From assembly GCA_035561135.1 (NCBI GenBank), contig DATMYA010000055.1, positions 1-64,000 on the forward strand: a stretch of 64,000 bases of DNA, given 5' to 3'. Origin of the DNA: Clostridia bacterium (lineage in GTDB: Bacteria; Acidobacteriota; Terriglobia; Terriglobales; Acidobacteriaceae). Shown piece by piece: positions 1-9,196 of this stretch; position 1 is the stretch's first letter; every line of letters begins with the position of its first letter. Below the pieces are notes generated by a model, which worked only from the letters and a program-made list of their open reading frames with translations, was not told the origin of the DNA and did not search any database. The translations under genes were made by a program, and so were the position numbers.

Positions 1-6
1 AAGAAA

Positions 7-83
7 TGGTAGGCACGAGGAGACTCGAACTCCTGACCTCTACCGTGTCAAGGTAGCGCTCTAACCAACTGAGCTACGCGCCT
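7..83 (-). tRNA. tRNA-Val (anticodon GAC)
   Basis: On the minus strand the sequence folds as a complete 77-base tRNA. The acceptor AGGCGCG pairs with CGTGCCT (one G-T pair), there is a D-arm with AGCTCAGTTGGTTAGAGC, the anticodon stem CTACC/GGTAG encloses loop TTGACAC with anticodon GAC, and the T-arm is AGGAG-TTCGAGT-CTCCT. An A discriminator and an encoded CCA end follow. GAC reads GUC/GUU valine codons. Confidence 0.97.
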
Positions 84-240
84 ACAAAAGCGTCAGATGC
101 GCTGGGAGCACATCTCTTCCCCCTTTCGGGGTTCGCCTGAATCCTATTGTAGCGATGGTTCTAGATTCTCGCAATTGGCATTGCAGCTTGCGCGGGGGAA
201 CCCGTAGCCGGAAACGTTTTCCCTCGCGCTGGCTATGTGT

Positions 241-948
241 CTACAACGAGAGTTTTGCGACCGGCTGAGCTTCTTCCGGCTGCTGTCCGCGGCGGAAGAT
301 GCGCGCAGCGGCCAGTCCCTTCAGCCAGAGTTCGCCGTTGGCGACCCTGAGCATTGCGCCTTCGCGGAGGCCTATCACGGGCGTGTCATTCTCCTCCAGG
401 TATTGCAGCAGCCGTTCTTCGCGGGTCTCGCCCATGTGACGCGAATCGGGATCGGGATCGATGTAGTGCGGATTAAGTTGGTAAGGGATGAGGTTAAGGG
501 CGTCGAATGAAGGCGGCTCGACAATCGGCATATCGTTCGTTGTGCGGATGGTCGGACCGGCAACGTTGGAGCCGGCGCTGGCGCCCATATACGGCATGCC
601 GTGCTCGACGCGGGCGCGTATCGCTCCGATGAGATCCTTATCGTAGAGAGCCTTCAGAAGCCGAAACGTATTGCCGCCGCCAATGAAAATAGCTTCTGCC
701 TGTTGAACGGCGTTAAGCGCATCAGGCGCTTGGTGCAGTGAGTCAAGCTCAAAGCCCATGCGTTGGAAGCGTTCGCGAGCCTTTGCTGCATAGGCGTCGC
801 AATCGTGCAGCGCGTAAGGAACAAAGAGAACGCGGCGCACAGAGGACAGGTGATCAAAAATCTCCGGCTCGGCATGATCGAGATATCCCGTACCGAAAAC
901 TGTGGAAGTGCTGATGAGCAGCAAGCGTCTGGACGAAGGAATCTGCAT
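241..948 (-). CDS. pepE: Dipeptidase E-like peptidase (family S51)
   Basis: A 235-residue protein, close to the usual length of PepE (about 230). PepE enzymes are cytoplasmic serine peptidases that cleave dipeptides with N-terminal Asp. The catalytic triad can be placed: Ser124 in GASAGSN, Asp139 in TTNDMP and His161 in NPHYID. An IFIGGGNTF segment near residues 87-95 is also typical. The reading frame stays open upstream to 1149, but the ATG at 948 begins the homologous protein (MQIPSSRRLLL) and has a GGAG about 8 bases before it. It is transcribed divergently from the secreted metallopeptidase at 1052, with about 100 bases between them. Both genes suggest peptide breakdown. The family assignment is secure; the substrate is inferred. 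Confidence 0.9.
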   Translation of the reverse strand: MQIPSSRRLLLISTSTVFGTGYLDHAEPEIFDHLSSVRRVLFVPYALHDCDAYAAKARERFQRMGFELDSLHQAPDALNAVQQAEAIFIGGGNTFRLLKALYDKDLIGAIRARVEHGMPYMGASAGSNVAGPTIRTTNDMPIVEPPSFDALNLIPYQLNPHYIDPDPDSRHMGETREERLLQYLEENDTPVIGLREGAMLRVANGELWLKGLAAARIFRRGQQPEEAQPVAKLSL

Positions 949-1051
949 AAGGTCTCCGAATGAACTGTTAAAGGTAGCAGACGAGGGCTGCGGAACGAAA
1001 CGGGTCAGATTCCGTTGGAATGTTGCAGTCGCGGTTTTACAATTCCCAGCC

Positions 1052-2488
1052 ATGAGAAACAAGCTTACTTCCGTACTCGTCTTTCCTGCTTTCCTCCTGA
1101 TCGCGATTGCGGCTTTCGCGCAGTCGCCGGGTTCCGCAGCAACGCCCAACGTACAGCCGCGGACGATGCGGCTGGACTACTACCACACCGGGAACGCGAA
1201 GGCGGAGATGTTCAGCGTGGACCGCATCGTGGTGGAGCCTCTGCCGTGGCCGGGAGATTTGAAGCGCGCGATCGACGAGACCAACCTCGGCAAGTATTTC
1301 TTCGAAGTGAAGGACAAGGCAAGCGGACGCCTGCTGTACTCGCGCGGCTTCGCGTCGATCTATGGCGAGTGGGAAACGACGGATGAGGCGAAGACGGCGA
1401 ACCGCACGTTCAACGAGTCGCTGCGCTTCCCCATGCCTGAGGCTCCGGTCGAAATCGTGCTAAAAAAGCGTGACCCGCAGAATGAGTTCATGAACATCTG
1501 GACGACTGTCGTCGATCCCAAGGATATGTTCGTGGACAACTCTAAGCCGGCATCACCGGGGCCGCTGCTTGCGATTGAGAAGAACGGGGACTCCCGCAAT
1601 AAGGTCGATTTCCTGATCCTCGGCGACGGCTACACGGCATCGCAGAAGGGCAAGTGCGAGAAGGACGCGCGCAGGTTGGCCGAGATCATGTTCGGCACAG
1701 AACCCTTCAAGCAGCGCAGGAAGGACTTCAATGTTTGGGCCCTGTGTCCGGCGGCGGCGGAGCGCGGGATTTCTCGACCTTCCACGGGCGTACATAAGCG
1801 TTCGCCAGCGGGCTCCAGCTATGACGCGTTTGGCTCTGAGCGCTACGTACTGACGACGGACAATCACGCGTTTCGCGACCTGGCTTCATTCGCTCCAAAT
1901 GAGTTTGTCGAAATCCTGGTGAACAACAACACGTATGGCGGAGGTGGAATCTTCGGCCAGTATGGGACGGTGGCGGCGGACAGCTTATGGGCGCCGTACG
2001 TGTTCGTGCACGAGTTCGGACACCACTTCGCCGCGCTGGCGGACGAGTACTACACCTCCGACGTGGCGATGAGGTCTCCCGAGAAACTGATTGAGCCTTG
2101 GGAGCCGAATGTGACGGCGCTGCTGAATCCAGCGTTGCTGAAGTGGAAGGATCTTGTAGAACCAGGCACGCCGTTGCCTACCCCGTGGAACAAGGAAGCA
2201 TTCGAAACGTATTCGCATCAAGTGCAGAACACGCGACGGCAGATCCGAAAGGACAATCGCCCGGAGAGCGAGATGGACGCGCTCTTCCACAAGGAGCGCG
2301 AGGACGAGGAGAGAATGCTTGGCGCAGAGAAGTACGCGCAAAAAGTTGGCGCGTTCGAGGGCGCGAATTACGAGCCCAAGGGCTACTACCGGCCGCAGAC
2401 GAACTGCATCATGTTCACGCGTACCGAGCATTTCTGCCGCGTTTGCCAGAGGGCGATTGAACGAGTGATCGACCTGTACTCGCGATAG
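1052..2488 (+). CDS. Secreted zinc metallopeptidase, IgA-peptidase M64-like
   Basis: A 478-residue protein. The chosen ATG gives a clear Sec signal peptide (MRNKLTSVLV, then a hydrophobic run ending AIAAFAQ), although the frame is open upstream to 902. The zinc-binding helix is HEFGH at residues 320-324, followed by FAALADEYY, the extended HExxH...DEYY pattern of family M64. A FLILGDGYT segment near residue 190 is another hallmark of the family. Nearby cysteines (NCIMF, FCRVC) near the C-terminus could form disulfides. Family M64 is named for a clostridial IgA protease, but environmental relatives are common and their substrates are mostly unknown, so IgA cleavage should not be assumed. It is predicted to act in the periplasm or outside the cell. 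Confidence 0.88.
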   Translation: MRNKLTSVLVFPAFLLIAIAAFAQSPGSAATPNVQPRTMRLDYYHTGNAKAEMFSVDRIVVEPLPWPGDLKRAIDETNLGKYFFEVKDKASGRLLYSRGFASIYGEWETTDEAKTANRTFNESLRFPMPEAPVEIVLKKRDPQNEFMNIWTTVVDPKDMFVDNSKPASPGPLLAIEKNGDSRNKVDFLILGDGYTASQKGKCEKDARRLAEIMFGTEPFKQRRKDFNVWALCPAAAERGISRPSTGVHKRSPAGSSYDAFGSERYVLTTDNHAFRDLASFAPNEFVEILVNNNTYGGGGIFGQYGTVAADSLWAPYVFVHEFGHHFAALADEYYTSDVAMRSPEKLIEPWEPNVTALLNPALLKWKDLVEPGTPLPTPWNKEAFETYSHQVQNTRRQIRKDNRPESEMDALFHKEREDEERMLGAEKYAQKVGAFEGANYEPKGYYRPQTNCIMFTRTEHFCRVCQRAIERVIDLYSR

Positions 2489-2883
2489 AAGAAGATGCTT
2501 CGACGAACCGGCCTGTGCGGTTCGCGACCTCCAGCACGCGTGGACCGCGGGCGTTATTGCTTCCCTACCGTTGTCGGATTGTGCGGAAGAACGATGTGGT
2601 CCGGTCCAGGAAACGGGGCTGTTCCAGAAGAACAGCCCCGATCCGGAGACCACCAACAACCCCCGTCCTCCCCCAAGTACGACGGCTGCTGGGTCCCACC
2701 CGAAGGTGGCGAGTAAGCATATTGCCGCGAGTACGTAATCGAGTGCAACCGCTCTCCAATGAACTCCGAATGAATTCTATGTGTCTCCATCTGAGACGTA
2801 GTTGGCTGTTACGAAATCGGAACAAAAGAAAGCTAGTTGGTATTGTCTGATTTGGAGCACTGTAGGCTTGGCTGCTCCGGCCC
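2489..2883. other. Intergenic region, about 395 bases, no supported gene
   Basis: This gap follows the M64 peptidase and precedes the wHTH/TPR regulator. It holds two hairpins, a short one (CGAACCG...CGGTTCG, 2504-2524) and a strong one (2615-2639). The short open frames in both directions have no recognisable protein content. The promoter of the downstream regulator presumably lies in the AT-richer part near 2810-2870, but no clear -35/-10 pair was found. Confidence 0.5.
2615..2639 (+). terminator. Hairpin, probable transcription terminator
   Basis: A perfect 10-base-pair stem GGGGCTGTTC/GAACAGCCCC encloses the loop CAGAA. It lies 126 bases after the M64 peptidase stop. No T-run follows on either strand, so intrinsic termination is not certain. 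Confidence 0.4.
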
Positions 2884-4638
2884 ATGGATCGACCGAACCC
2901 AGTCCGATTCCGTTTTGGCTCCTTCGAGGCGGACCTCTCGACAGGAGAACTGTACGAGAACGCTGCGAAGATTCCTATGCAGGAGAAACCTTTTCTCCTG
3001 CTCGCAACGTTGCTTCAAGGCCAGGGAAGTGTTGTCACCCGCGAAGAAATATCAAAGCGGCTGTGGCCGAACACCCACGTACAAGTCGACCAGGGACTGA
3101 ACGCAGCGATTCGCAAAGTGCGCTTCGCGCTGCATGACGACGCAAACGCTCCACATTTCATAGAGACGCTGGGTAGCCGCGGTTATCGCTTCATCCACCC
3201 ATTCGAAGTGTTGCGCTGGTCCAGCGGGGGGCCGAGTACGTCTGGCAGAGGCGGCGAGATTCGCATCGCCGTGCTGCCGCTCGCAAACACTAGCGAACTG
3301 GAAGACTCAGTCATAAGTCGCCTTATGACTGAGCTGACGGCCCAACTTGGACGGTTGCACCCGCTAGTGCAGGTGATCGCTTCGGAGTCTGTGCCAGGCT
3401 ATTGGGGCATACAAAAATCAATCGAGCAGATTCGGCGTGAGTTGCGAGTTGAGTACGTGCTGGTCGGGAATATTTGCAAGGCCGCTGTTGGCAATCAGGT
3501 TCGGATCACAACCATGCTTTTGCAGTCCGGCGACAGGAGTTGCGCCTGGGCGGAAACGTACGAACGTGGACCGGAACAGGTGTGTTCAAGCCCGGAGGAG
3601 ATTGCAAATCATGTAGCACGGTCGCTAAAGAACAGGCTGCTGTCGCCGGCTGCGAACGAAGCCCGCCCATCCAAACCAACATTTGCGGTATACGAAAGTT
3701 ACCTGCGAGGGCGCTACTTCTGGAATAAGCGAACGCCGCGCGACATCGCGAAGAGCATAGAGCACTTCGAAGCCGCAATCGCGCAAGACTCCGAGTGCTC
3801 TCTTGCGTACGCAGGTTTGGCCGACGCTTACAATTCACTCGGGGTACTGAACGTCATGGTGCCGCGCGATGCTTTCAAAAGGGCGGAGGCGGCAAGCAAA
3901 CGAGCGTTGCAACTCGAACCGAATCTGGCTGAAGCATATGTCGCACTTGGGCTTTCAGAATTGGCGCTGGATCGCGATTTTCGTGCTGCCGAAGCTGCGT
4001 TCGCAAGGGCGCTCGCACTGGACCCCAATTATGGATATGGGCACGCCGCGCAGGCATACCTGCTTCTGGCGCAAAGCAGGCTGGAGGCAGCCATCGCCGT
4101 AATGGTGCAGGCTCATGAACTGGACCCGCTGTCGCTGCTGATCAACGCACTGCTGGCACAGATGTATTTCTATGCGCGTCGCTATGATGACGCCGTCGTC
4201 CAAAGCCAGCACACGCTTGAATTAGATCCGCACTTCCCCCCAGCCCGGACCTGCATGGCTCTGGCGTACCTGGCATCCGGTGATTTCTCCAAGGCAGTCA
4301 AGGAAGCTGAAGAGGCGGTGGATGCGGCCGCTGGCGCACCAATGCTGCTCGGTGAACTCGCTCATGCTCGGGCAGTCAGCGGCGACCGTGAGCACGCTCG
4401 CCGGCTCGTGATGGAGATTTGTGACATTCACCAATCAGCGGTTCCTAGCTATCACATCGGGTTAACTGAACTCGCGTTGGGAGAGACGGAGGAGGCCATG
4501 CGCTGGATCGAGAGGGCCTGGGACGAGCGCACACAACTGGTCCTGTTCCTAAATGTTGACCCGCGAGTCGAGGCCCTGCGCGGCAACCCGCGATTCGAAA
4601 AGCTGCTGCACGCTGAAACAGAGCACTCGAAAGCCTGA
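2884..4638 (+). CDS. Winged-helix (CadC/OmpR-type) regulator with TPR repeats
   Basis: A 584-residue protein. Residues about 8-106 form an OmpR/CadC-type winged helix: FRFGSFEADL opens it, ISKRLWP lies in the middle, and IETLGSRGYRF is the characteristic wing. Residues about 126-230 resemble the TolB/adenylate-cyclase-associated domain (RIAVLPLANTS, then YVLVGNICKA). Residues about 268-570 contain tetratricopeptide repeats such as YAGLADAYNSLGV and AEAYVALGLSEL. No receiver or transmembrane segment is visible, so it is probably a cytoplasmic one-component regulator. This architecture is expanded in Acidobacteria. No Shine-Dalgarno precedes the ATG, but the start matches the family's usual N-terminus. 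It converges on the ABC transporter gene, so its target is not evident from context. Confidence 0.85.
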   Translation: MDRPNPVRFRFGSFEADLSTGELYENAAKIPMQEKPFLLLATLLQGQGSVVTREEISKRLWPNTHVQVDQGLNAAIRKVRFALHDDANAPHFIETLGSRGYRFIHPFEVLRWSSGGPSTSGRGGEIRIAVLPLANTSELEDSVISRLMTELTAQLGRLHPLVQVIASESVPGYWGIQKSIEQIRRELRVEYVLVGNICKAAVGNQVRITTMLLQSGDRSCAWAETYERGPEQVCSSPEEIANHVARSLKNRLLSPAANEARPSKPTFAVYESYLRGRYFWNKRTPRDIAKSIEHFEAAIAQDSECSLAYAGLADAYNSLGVLNVMVPRDAFKRAEAASKRALQLEPNLAEAYVALGLSELALDRDFRAAEAAFARALALDPNYGYGHAAQAYLLLAQSRLEAAIAVMVQAHELDPLSLLINALLAQMYFYARRYDDAVVQSQHTLELDPHFPPARTCMALAYLASGDFSKAVKEAEEAVDAAAGAPMLLGELAHARAVSGDREHARRLVMEICDIHQSAVPSYHIGLTELALGETEEAMRWIERAWDERTQLVLFLNVDPRVEALRGNPRFEKLLHAETEHSKA

Positions 4639-4691
4639 GCACTGCCCTCGGCCCAGCTCTGCCCTCCCTGTCGCGCTTGGTCCGTATCGAA

Positions 4692-6575
4692 TTACTGGAC
4701 CAGTTTCGAGCCGGAAGGAAAGCCACTGAGCAGTGGATCATTGCTCGGAGGCTTGCTACCCATTTGTTCTACGACCTGATTGAAGTCGCTCGTCTGCAGG
4801 ATCAGGCGGCCTTCCTTCAATATGAGAATCATGTCGCATCGACGCACGGTGCTGAGGCGGTGGGCGATCATGAACGTCGTGCGCCCGACAACAAGATTAT
4901 CGATAGCGTCCATGATCGCGGCTTCCGTCTTGATATCAATGGCCGAGGTAGGCTCATCGAGTATGAGCAACGGGGCGTTTTTCAGGAAAGCGCGCGCGAT
5001 AGCTATTCGCTGACGTTCGCCCCCCGAGAGACGCAGCCCGTTGTCTCCAATCTGCGTGTCGTAACCCTGGGGCAGGCGGGATATAAACTTGTCAGCGTTC
5101 GCCGATTTAGCAGCGTCTACTATCTGGGCGCGGCTGGCGTCTGGACGCGCGTAGGCGATATTGCCGGCAATGCTGGTCGAGAACAGCATCGGCTCCTGCA
5201 TAACAATCGAAAACTGATTGCGCAGGTCGGCGATGCGGAAGTTGCGCAAATCAATTCCGTCCAGGCGTATACGACCACAGGCGGGATCATAGAAACGCGT
5301 CAGCAGATTGATGAGGGTGCTCTTCCCAGAGCCGCTTGGCCCAACGATGCCGACGCGACAACCTGCCGGAATATAGAACGAGATATCGTGCAAGACGCGA
5401 CGGTTCTCGCCGTACTGGAACGAAACGTTTTCGAACGAGACATCGCCGCGGATGGGCCGAGTGGTGGTTACGGACGTGTTCTCGCCAAGCTCCGGCACTT
5501 CGTCAAGCAACGAGAAGGCGCGCTGCACACTTGCGATGGCCCCCTGTAATTCCGGGATTTTCGCGCTGATGGTACGTAGCGGCTCATAGAGCTGCGCCAT
5601 GTACGCCATTACCATAAAGAGTTCGCCGACGCTGATGCGTCCGGCCTGCACCTGCTTCACTCCAACCAGGAGTGCGGCGGCAGTGCCGAGGGCGATTGTG
5701 AGCCCAATGAAAACGTGGAAGCTCGCCTGAATGGAGGCAAGGTGAACCTGCTCGGACATTCGCAAGCGCGACTTGCGGCGAAACAGGTTGTCCTCAAACT
5801 GCTCCTGGCCGAAGGCTTTCACTGCGCGCACGGAGGACAGCGCTTCATGCAGAACCAGCATCGCCGAGCTGTCGAGTTCTTTAAGGCCGTCGTAGCCCGT
5901 ACGGACCTTTCGGCTGGAGTTGCGTGCAAGCAGGTAGAGCAGCGGCGAAAGTAGTAGAGCGATTGCGGCCAGTTGCCAGTTGATGCGAGTGGTGACGTAG
6001 AGCATCGCAAGGAAGCTGAAGACGGCTGTCACCATCGGAAGGATTCCCTGCACCAGGATGTTCTGCACGGCGGGTGCATCGTGCTGGATCCGATATGCGG
6101 TGTCGATGTAGCCGCGGCGATCATGGAATCCGAGGCTCAACCGCTGGGCATGCCAGAGCAGTTGACTGCGGAAATCGAGCACGAGCTTCTCGCCCGTGTA
6201 GGTCTGCAGCAGCCAGGCTGCGAGCGATTGCAAACTGACGAGCACAGCAATCCCTAGGAGCAGTCCTGCGGCGACAACGACGGTCCCGGGGTGGCGGGCG
6301 GCGGAAACGGGCAATATCGTCGAAAGCCAGGACGGTAAAGCATCGTGACCAAGGACTCCGTCGACGGCTATCTTGAGCGGCAACGGCGCAAGCAGCGACA
6401 ATGGCGTAGAGAGCAAACTTAGTGCGGCAATCGCGCACAGGTGTGGCCAGCATGGGCGCGAGAGAACTGCGAGACGCTTGCAGAACAGATGGTTTTTAGC
6501 GGAAAACTTCAGCACACAATCCCTGCAACGAACGACCTGAGATATTTGGAAAGCCTCGGGCAAGGCTTCCGCCAC
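4692..6575 (-). CDS. ABC exporter, fused permease/ATPase (MsbA-like)
   Basis: A 627-residue half-transporter with membrane segments spread over residues about 45-335, then a nucleotide-binding domain from about 376. The domain shows Walker A GPSGSGKST (412-420), Q-loop MQEPMLF, signature LSGGERQ (516-522), Walker B LLILDE (536-541) and H-loop His572. It should work as a homodimer exporting a lipid, drug or peptide. The MsbA/multidrug type is clear but the substrate cannot be told. The longest frame starts with GTG at 6575 and has no good ribosome site. A GTG at 6515 is preceded by AGGGA and is an equally likely start, giving 607 residues. It is convergent with the regulator at 2884. Confidence 0.87.
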   Translation of the reverse strand: MAEALPEAFQISQVVRCRDCVLKFSAKNHLFCKRLAVLSRPCWPHLCAIAALSLLSTPLSLLAPLPLKIAVDGVLGHDALPSWLSTILPVSAARHPGTVVVAAGLLLGIAVLVSLQSLAAWLLQTYTGEKLVLDFRSQLLWHAQRLSLGFHDRRGYIDTAYRIQHDAPAVQNILVQGILPMVTAVFSFLAMLYVTTRINWQLAAIALLLSPLLYLLARNSSRKVRTGYDGLKELDSSAMLVLHEALSSVRAVKAFGQEQFEDNLFRRKSRLRMSEQVHLASIQASFHVFIGLTIALGTAAALLVGVKQVQAGRISVGELFMVMAYMAQLYEPLRTISAKIPELQGAIASVQRAFSLLDEVPELGENTSVTTTRPIRGDVSFENVSFQYGENRRVLHDISFYIPAGCRVGIVGPSGSGKSTLINLLTRFYDPACGRIRLDGIDLRNFRIADLRNQFSIVMQEPMLFSTSIAGNIAYARPDASRAQIVDAAKSANADKFISRLPQGYDTQIGDNGLRLSGGERQRIAIARAFLKNAPLLILDEPTSAIDIKTEAAIMDAIDNLVVGRTTFMIAHRLSTVRRCDMILILKEGRLILQTSDFNQVVEQMGSKPPSNDPLLSGFPSGSKLVQ

Positions 6576-6866
6576 TTGAAGCTTGGCTATTCAGGATAGA
6601 AGTGCCAATCGGGAACGACAATTAGGTAGCGTGTTTAGTTCGTAGCGGGACGGGCCCTAGTACCGGGTACTCAACACACCACCTCCGCACCAAAATGGGA
6701 CGCTGCGCGAATCGGGAATGTGAATATCGATTACGCACCCGCGGCTATGGAAACTACTGAAGTCCTGCGTCATGCTTGCCGAACACAGAGAACCCATGTC
6801 GCGCCCAAGAATTCGTATAGGCAACCGAAGGACGGCGACGTACACGAACTCAAATTGTGTGCTGAA
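6576..6866. other. Intergenic region between HD-GYP and ABC exporter genes
   Basis: About 290 bases separate the stop of the HD-GYP gene from the start of the exporter, both on the minus strand. An imperfect palindrome (AGTACCGGGTACT, around 6659-6671) is the only structure noticed. No credible gene or RNA was seen. Confidence 0.4.
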
Positions 6867-7652
6867 CTATTGCACTGTGCGAGGCGGGCACTCGCGCTCG
6901 GCAGAGACGCGCAGGTCCATCAACGTGGAGTCCGGTATGCGGAGGAAGAGCTGAGTCAACCGCGGATCGAATTGCGTGCCGGCGCACTCGCAAATTTCGC
7001 TTCTCGCTTCTGCAAATGTAAGTGCTTTGCGATAGCAGCGGTCGGAAGTCATGGCGTCAAGCGTGTCAGCGAAGGCAAAGATGCGAGAACCGAGAGGAAT
7101 CTGATCGCATACCAGACGATCGGGATATCCGGAACCGTCATACCGCTCATGATGATGCCGGATGATGGCGGCGCTGTCGCGAAAGTGATCGATACGGGAA
7201 ACGATCTGTTCGCCAACAACGGAATGCTCTTTCAGCAGAGCGAACTCTTCGGTCGTGAGCTTGTCCGGCTTGAGAAGAATGGCGTCAGGAACGGCGAATT
7301 TCCCAATGTCGTGCAACAGGGCAGCCTGCTCGAGTTGTGGAAGCAGGGCGGCGGGATAGCCGGCGAGCCGTGCCATATGCGACGTGTAGGCGCGAACACG
7401 GAAAGAGTGCGCGGCGGTTTCATGCTCGCGCGCGTCGAGCGCAGCGACCAGGGCCACAAGCGTGCTGCTGTAGCTGCTATCGACCTTGCGCATCGCAGCT
7501 TGCAGTTCGAGCGATCGACGCTGCATGGCAGATCCGAGCGACTCCATTTCATCATTGGAGAGCGCAGAGTCTTCCTGGATATCGATGATGAGGCGGCGAA
7601 TATCAGGCTCGTCATTGATCACCAACACCTTGGGACGGGTATACGTCAGCAT
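6867..7652 (-). CDS. HD-GYP domain protein with vestigial receiver
   Basis: A 261-residue protein. The HD-GYP fold, known for hydrolysing cyclic-di-GMP, covers residues about 60-240 with the metal-site HD at 114-115 (ALLHDIGKF), HHHERYDGSGYP at 166-177 (GYP at 175-177) and FADTLDAM. Residues 8-25 (KVLVINDEPDIRRLIIDI) match the first strand and helix of a response-regulator receiver, but the rest of that domain, including the phosphorylation site, is missing. It is therefore probably not controlled by phosphorylation. GGAGT about 9 bases upstream supports the ATG. It is divergent from the OmpR-type regulator at 7759. Its position next to the flagellar island suggests a role in the motility/sessile switch, which is inference. 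Confidence 0.88.
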   Translation of the reverse strand: MLTYTRPKVLVINDEPDIRRLIIDIQEDSALSNDEMESLGSAMQRRSLELQAAMRKVDSSYSSTLVALVAALDAREHETAAHSFRVRAYTSHMARLAGYPAALLPQLEQAALLHDIGKFAVPDAILLKPDKLTTEEFALLKEHSVVGEQIVSRIDHFRDSAAIIRHHHERYDGSGYPDRLVCDQIPLGSRIFAFADTLDAMTSDRCYRKALTFAEARSEICECAGTQFDPRLTQLFLRIPDSTLMDLRVSAERECPPRTVQ

Positions 7653-7758
7653 CGAAGACTCCGCGGCACGTGCGACAAGGCCTATACAGAATGATCGTCA
7701 AAGACGCGACAACACTTGAGTGGAACCGAGACGGCAAACTTTAAAGGCAGGCGAGTCG

Positions 7759-8445
7759 ATGAGAATCCTGGTTGTAGAAGACGATGCACCACTGGCGAGT
7801 TTCGTGCGCAAGGGCCTCGAGGCCGAATGTTACGCCGTTGATGTTGCGTGTGATGGCGAGCAGGCGCGCGACATGGCCCTGGAATACGAATACGACCTCG
7901 TGGTGCTGGACCTGAATCTCCCCAAGCTGGACGGGTTAGCGGTACTGAACCTTTTGCGTCCGGCTAAGCCTAACCTCCCCGTATTGGTTTTGACCGCGCG
8001 CAGCCGCGTGGAGGATCGGGTGCAGTCGCTCGATCATGGCGCCGACGATTGCCTGAACAAGCCGTTTTCTTTCACAGAACTTTCGGCAAGAGTTCGTGCG
8101 CTTCTGCGCCGCGGACGTGCAGCCACCGGCTCGGTACTGAAGGTTGAGGACCTTACGTTGGATCGAATCGAGCGTCGGGTGGAGCGCGGCGGAAAACGGA
8201 TCGAACTTACATCGAAAGAGTTTGCGCTGCTGGAGTATCTGATGCGCAACACTGGCCGTCGCATCACGCGCTCAATGATCGTGGAGCACGTCTGGAACAT
8301 ATCCTTCGACACGGCGACGAATGTGGTCGATGTATACATCAATTACCTTCGAAAGAAGGTTGATGAGGGCTATACACCGAAGGTGATTCACACGGTTCGA
8401 GGTGTGGGCTATGAGATGCGCGGCCAGCAGGAGCCAATGGCATGA
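7759..8445 (+). CDS. OmpR/PhoB-family response regulator
   Basis: A 228-residue two-domain regulator. The receiver has the acidic pair EDD at residues 7-9, phosphoacceptor Asp51 in VVLDLNLP, Thr79 in VLTA and Lys101 in NKPFS, so it looks functional. The C-terminal winged helix (about 125-222) ends with IHTVRGVGYEM, the diagnostic OmpR/PhoB wing. The ATG at 7759 is chosen over an in-frame upstream codon at 7720 because it begins the receiver (MRILVVEDD). Its stop overlaps the next gene by four bases (ATGA at 8442-8445), so it is translationally coupled to the degenerate kinase that follows. Confidence 0.93.
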   Translation: MRILVVEDDAPLASFVRKGLEAECYAVDVACDGEQARDMALEYEYDLVVLDLNLPKLDGLAVLNLLRPAKPNLPVLVLTARSRVEDRVQSLDHGADDCLNKPFSFTELSARVRALLRRGRAATGSVLKVEDLTLDRIERRVERGGKRIELTSKEFALLEYLMRNTGRRITRSMIVEHVWNISFDTATNVVDVYINYLRKKVDEGYTPKVIHTVRGVGYEMRGQQEPMA

Positions 8446-9137
8446 ACGCCGAACAACCGCGCGACCCTGATCAGATCGCGGACCGACAGCGCCTTGTCTC
8501 CGACATTTTTCACACCTTGAGCCAGCCGCTGACCTCATTGCACTGCTCACTCGAGCTTGCATTGCGGAAGCGCATGAGTTCCGCCGAATATCGCGACGCG
8601 TTACAGATTGCACTCGATCTAACTGAGGAGGTAATGCAGTCGGCTGTCTTCGTACGGCAACTGGTTGAGGCTGAAGATCCGGGCACAACTGTTGCGATAA
8701 ACCTCAACGCGGTGATGACCGAGCTATTGCAGGACTTCGAGCCAATTGCCGAATCGCAGCATGTGCGAGTGCGAGCTGACCTGGCCGGAGAACTATGGTT
8801 CCGCGGCGATCTCGAACGAATGCGCCGTGCCTTCTTCTGCCTGCTGGACTCCGTCCTGCACGATTGCCGACGCGGATCATCGCCCCTGGTGAGCAGCCGT
8901 GATGAGCAGGGCTGCATCGTTCTCCGAATTCTCGCGGATGGCGACGAACGGCGAAGTATCGCAGCGGTCGCCGGCGATCGCTGCTTCCAACTCGCTGCAC
9001 GCATGGTGAGTGCCATTGGAGGCAGCCTTGAATCCCAGCGACAGGGCGGGAGCACGATGCTCACGTTGCGACTACCTCGCCTGGAGAACTGCGACGAAAG
9101 CGTATCGGCGCGATGTCAGCCCGGCTTTAGTAAATAA
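8442..9137 (+). CDS. Degenerate cytoplasmic histidine-kinase-like protein
   Basis: A 231-residue protein with no signal peptide, membrane segment or sensor domain. FHTLSQPLTSLH (His24) resembles the phosphoacceptor H-box, and residues about 75-220 resemble a HATPase domain, ending in a G2-like GGSLESQRQGGSTMLTLRLPR. The N-box asparagine motif is not recognisable (RRAFFCLLDSVLHD) and the usual DxGxG box is missing (LADGDERRS). ATP binding is therefore doubtful. It may be a phosphotransfer or phosphatase partner of the response regulator encoded immediately upstream, with which it overlaps by four bases. The homology is seen; loss of kinase activity is inferred. Confidence 0.75.
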   Translation: MNAEQPRDPDQIADRQRLVSDIFHTLSQPLTSLHCSLELALRKRMSSAEYRDALQIALDLTEEVMQSAVFVRQLVEAEDPGTTVAINLNAVMTELLQDFEPIAESQHVRVRADLAGELWFRGDLERMRRAFFCLLDSVLHDCRRGSSPLVSSRDEQGCIVLRILADGDERRSIAAVAGDRCFQLAARMVSAIGGSLESQRQGGSTMLTLRLPRLENCDESVSARCQPGFSK

Positions 9138-9196
9138 GGGTCATTTAATGTTCTTCTAATCGCTTCCTAACGTTGCTCGGTTAGAAATTACTCATC

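Noticed and set aside
4677..5549. Long open frame on the plus strand inside the ABC exporter gene
   Set aside because: It is antisense to clear ABC-transporter motifs on the minus strand and its translation has no family features; a shadow of a GC-rich gene.
6720..7694. 324-codon plus-strand frame across the HD-GYP gene
   Set aside because: The minus-strand frame has the full HD-GYP signature; this one has no recognisable motif.
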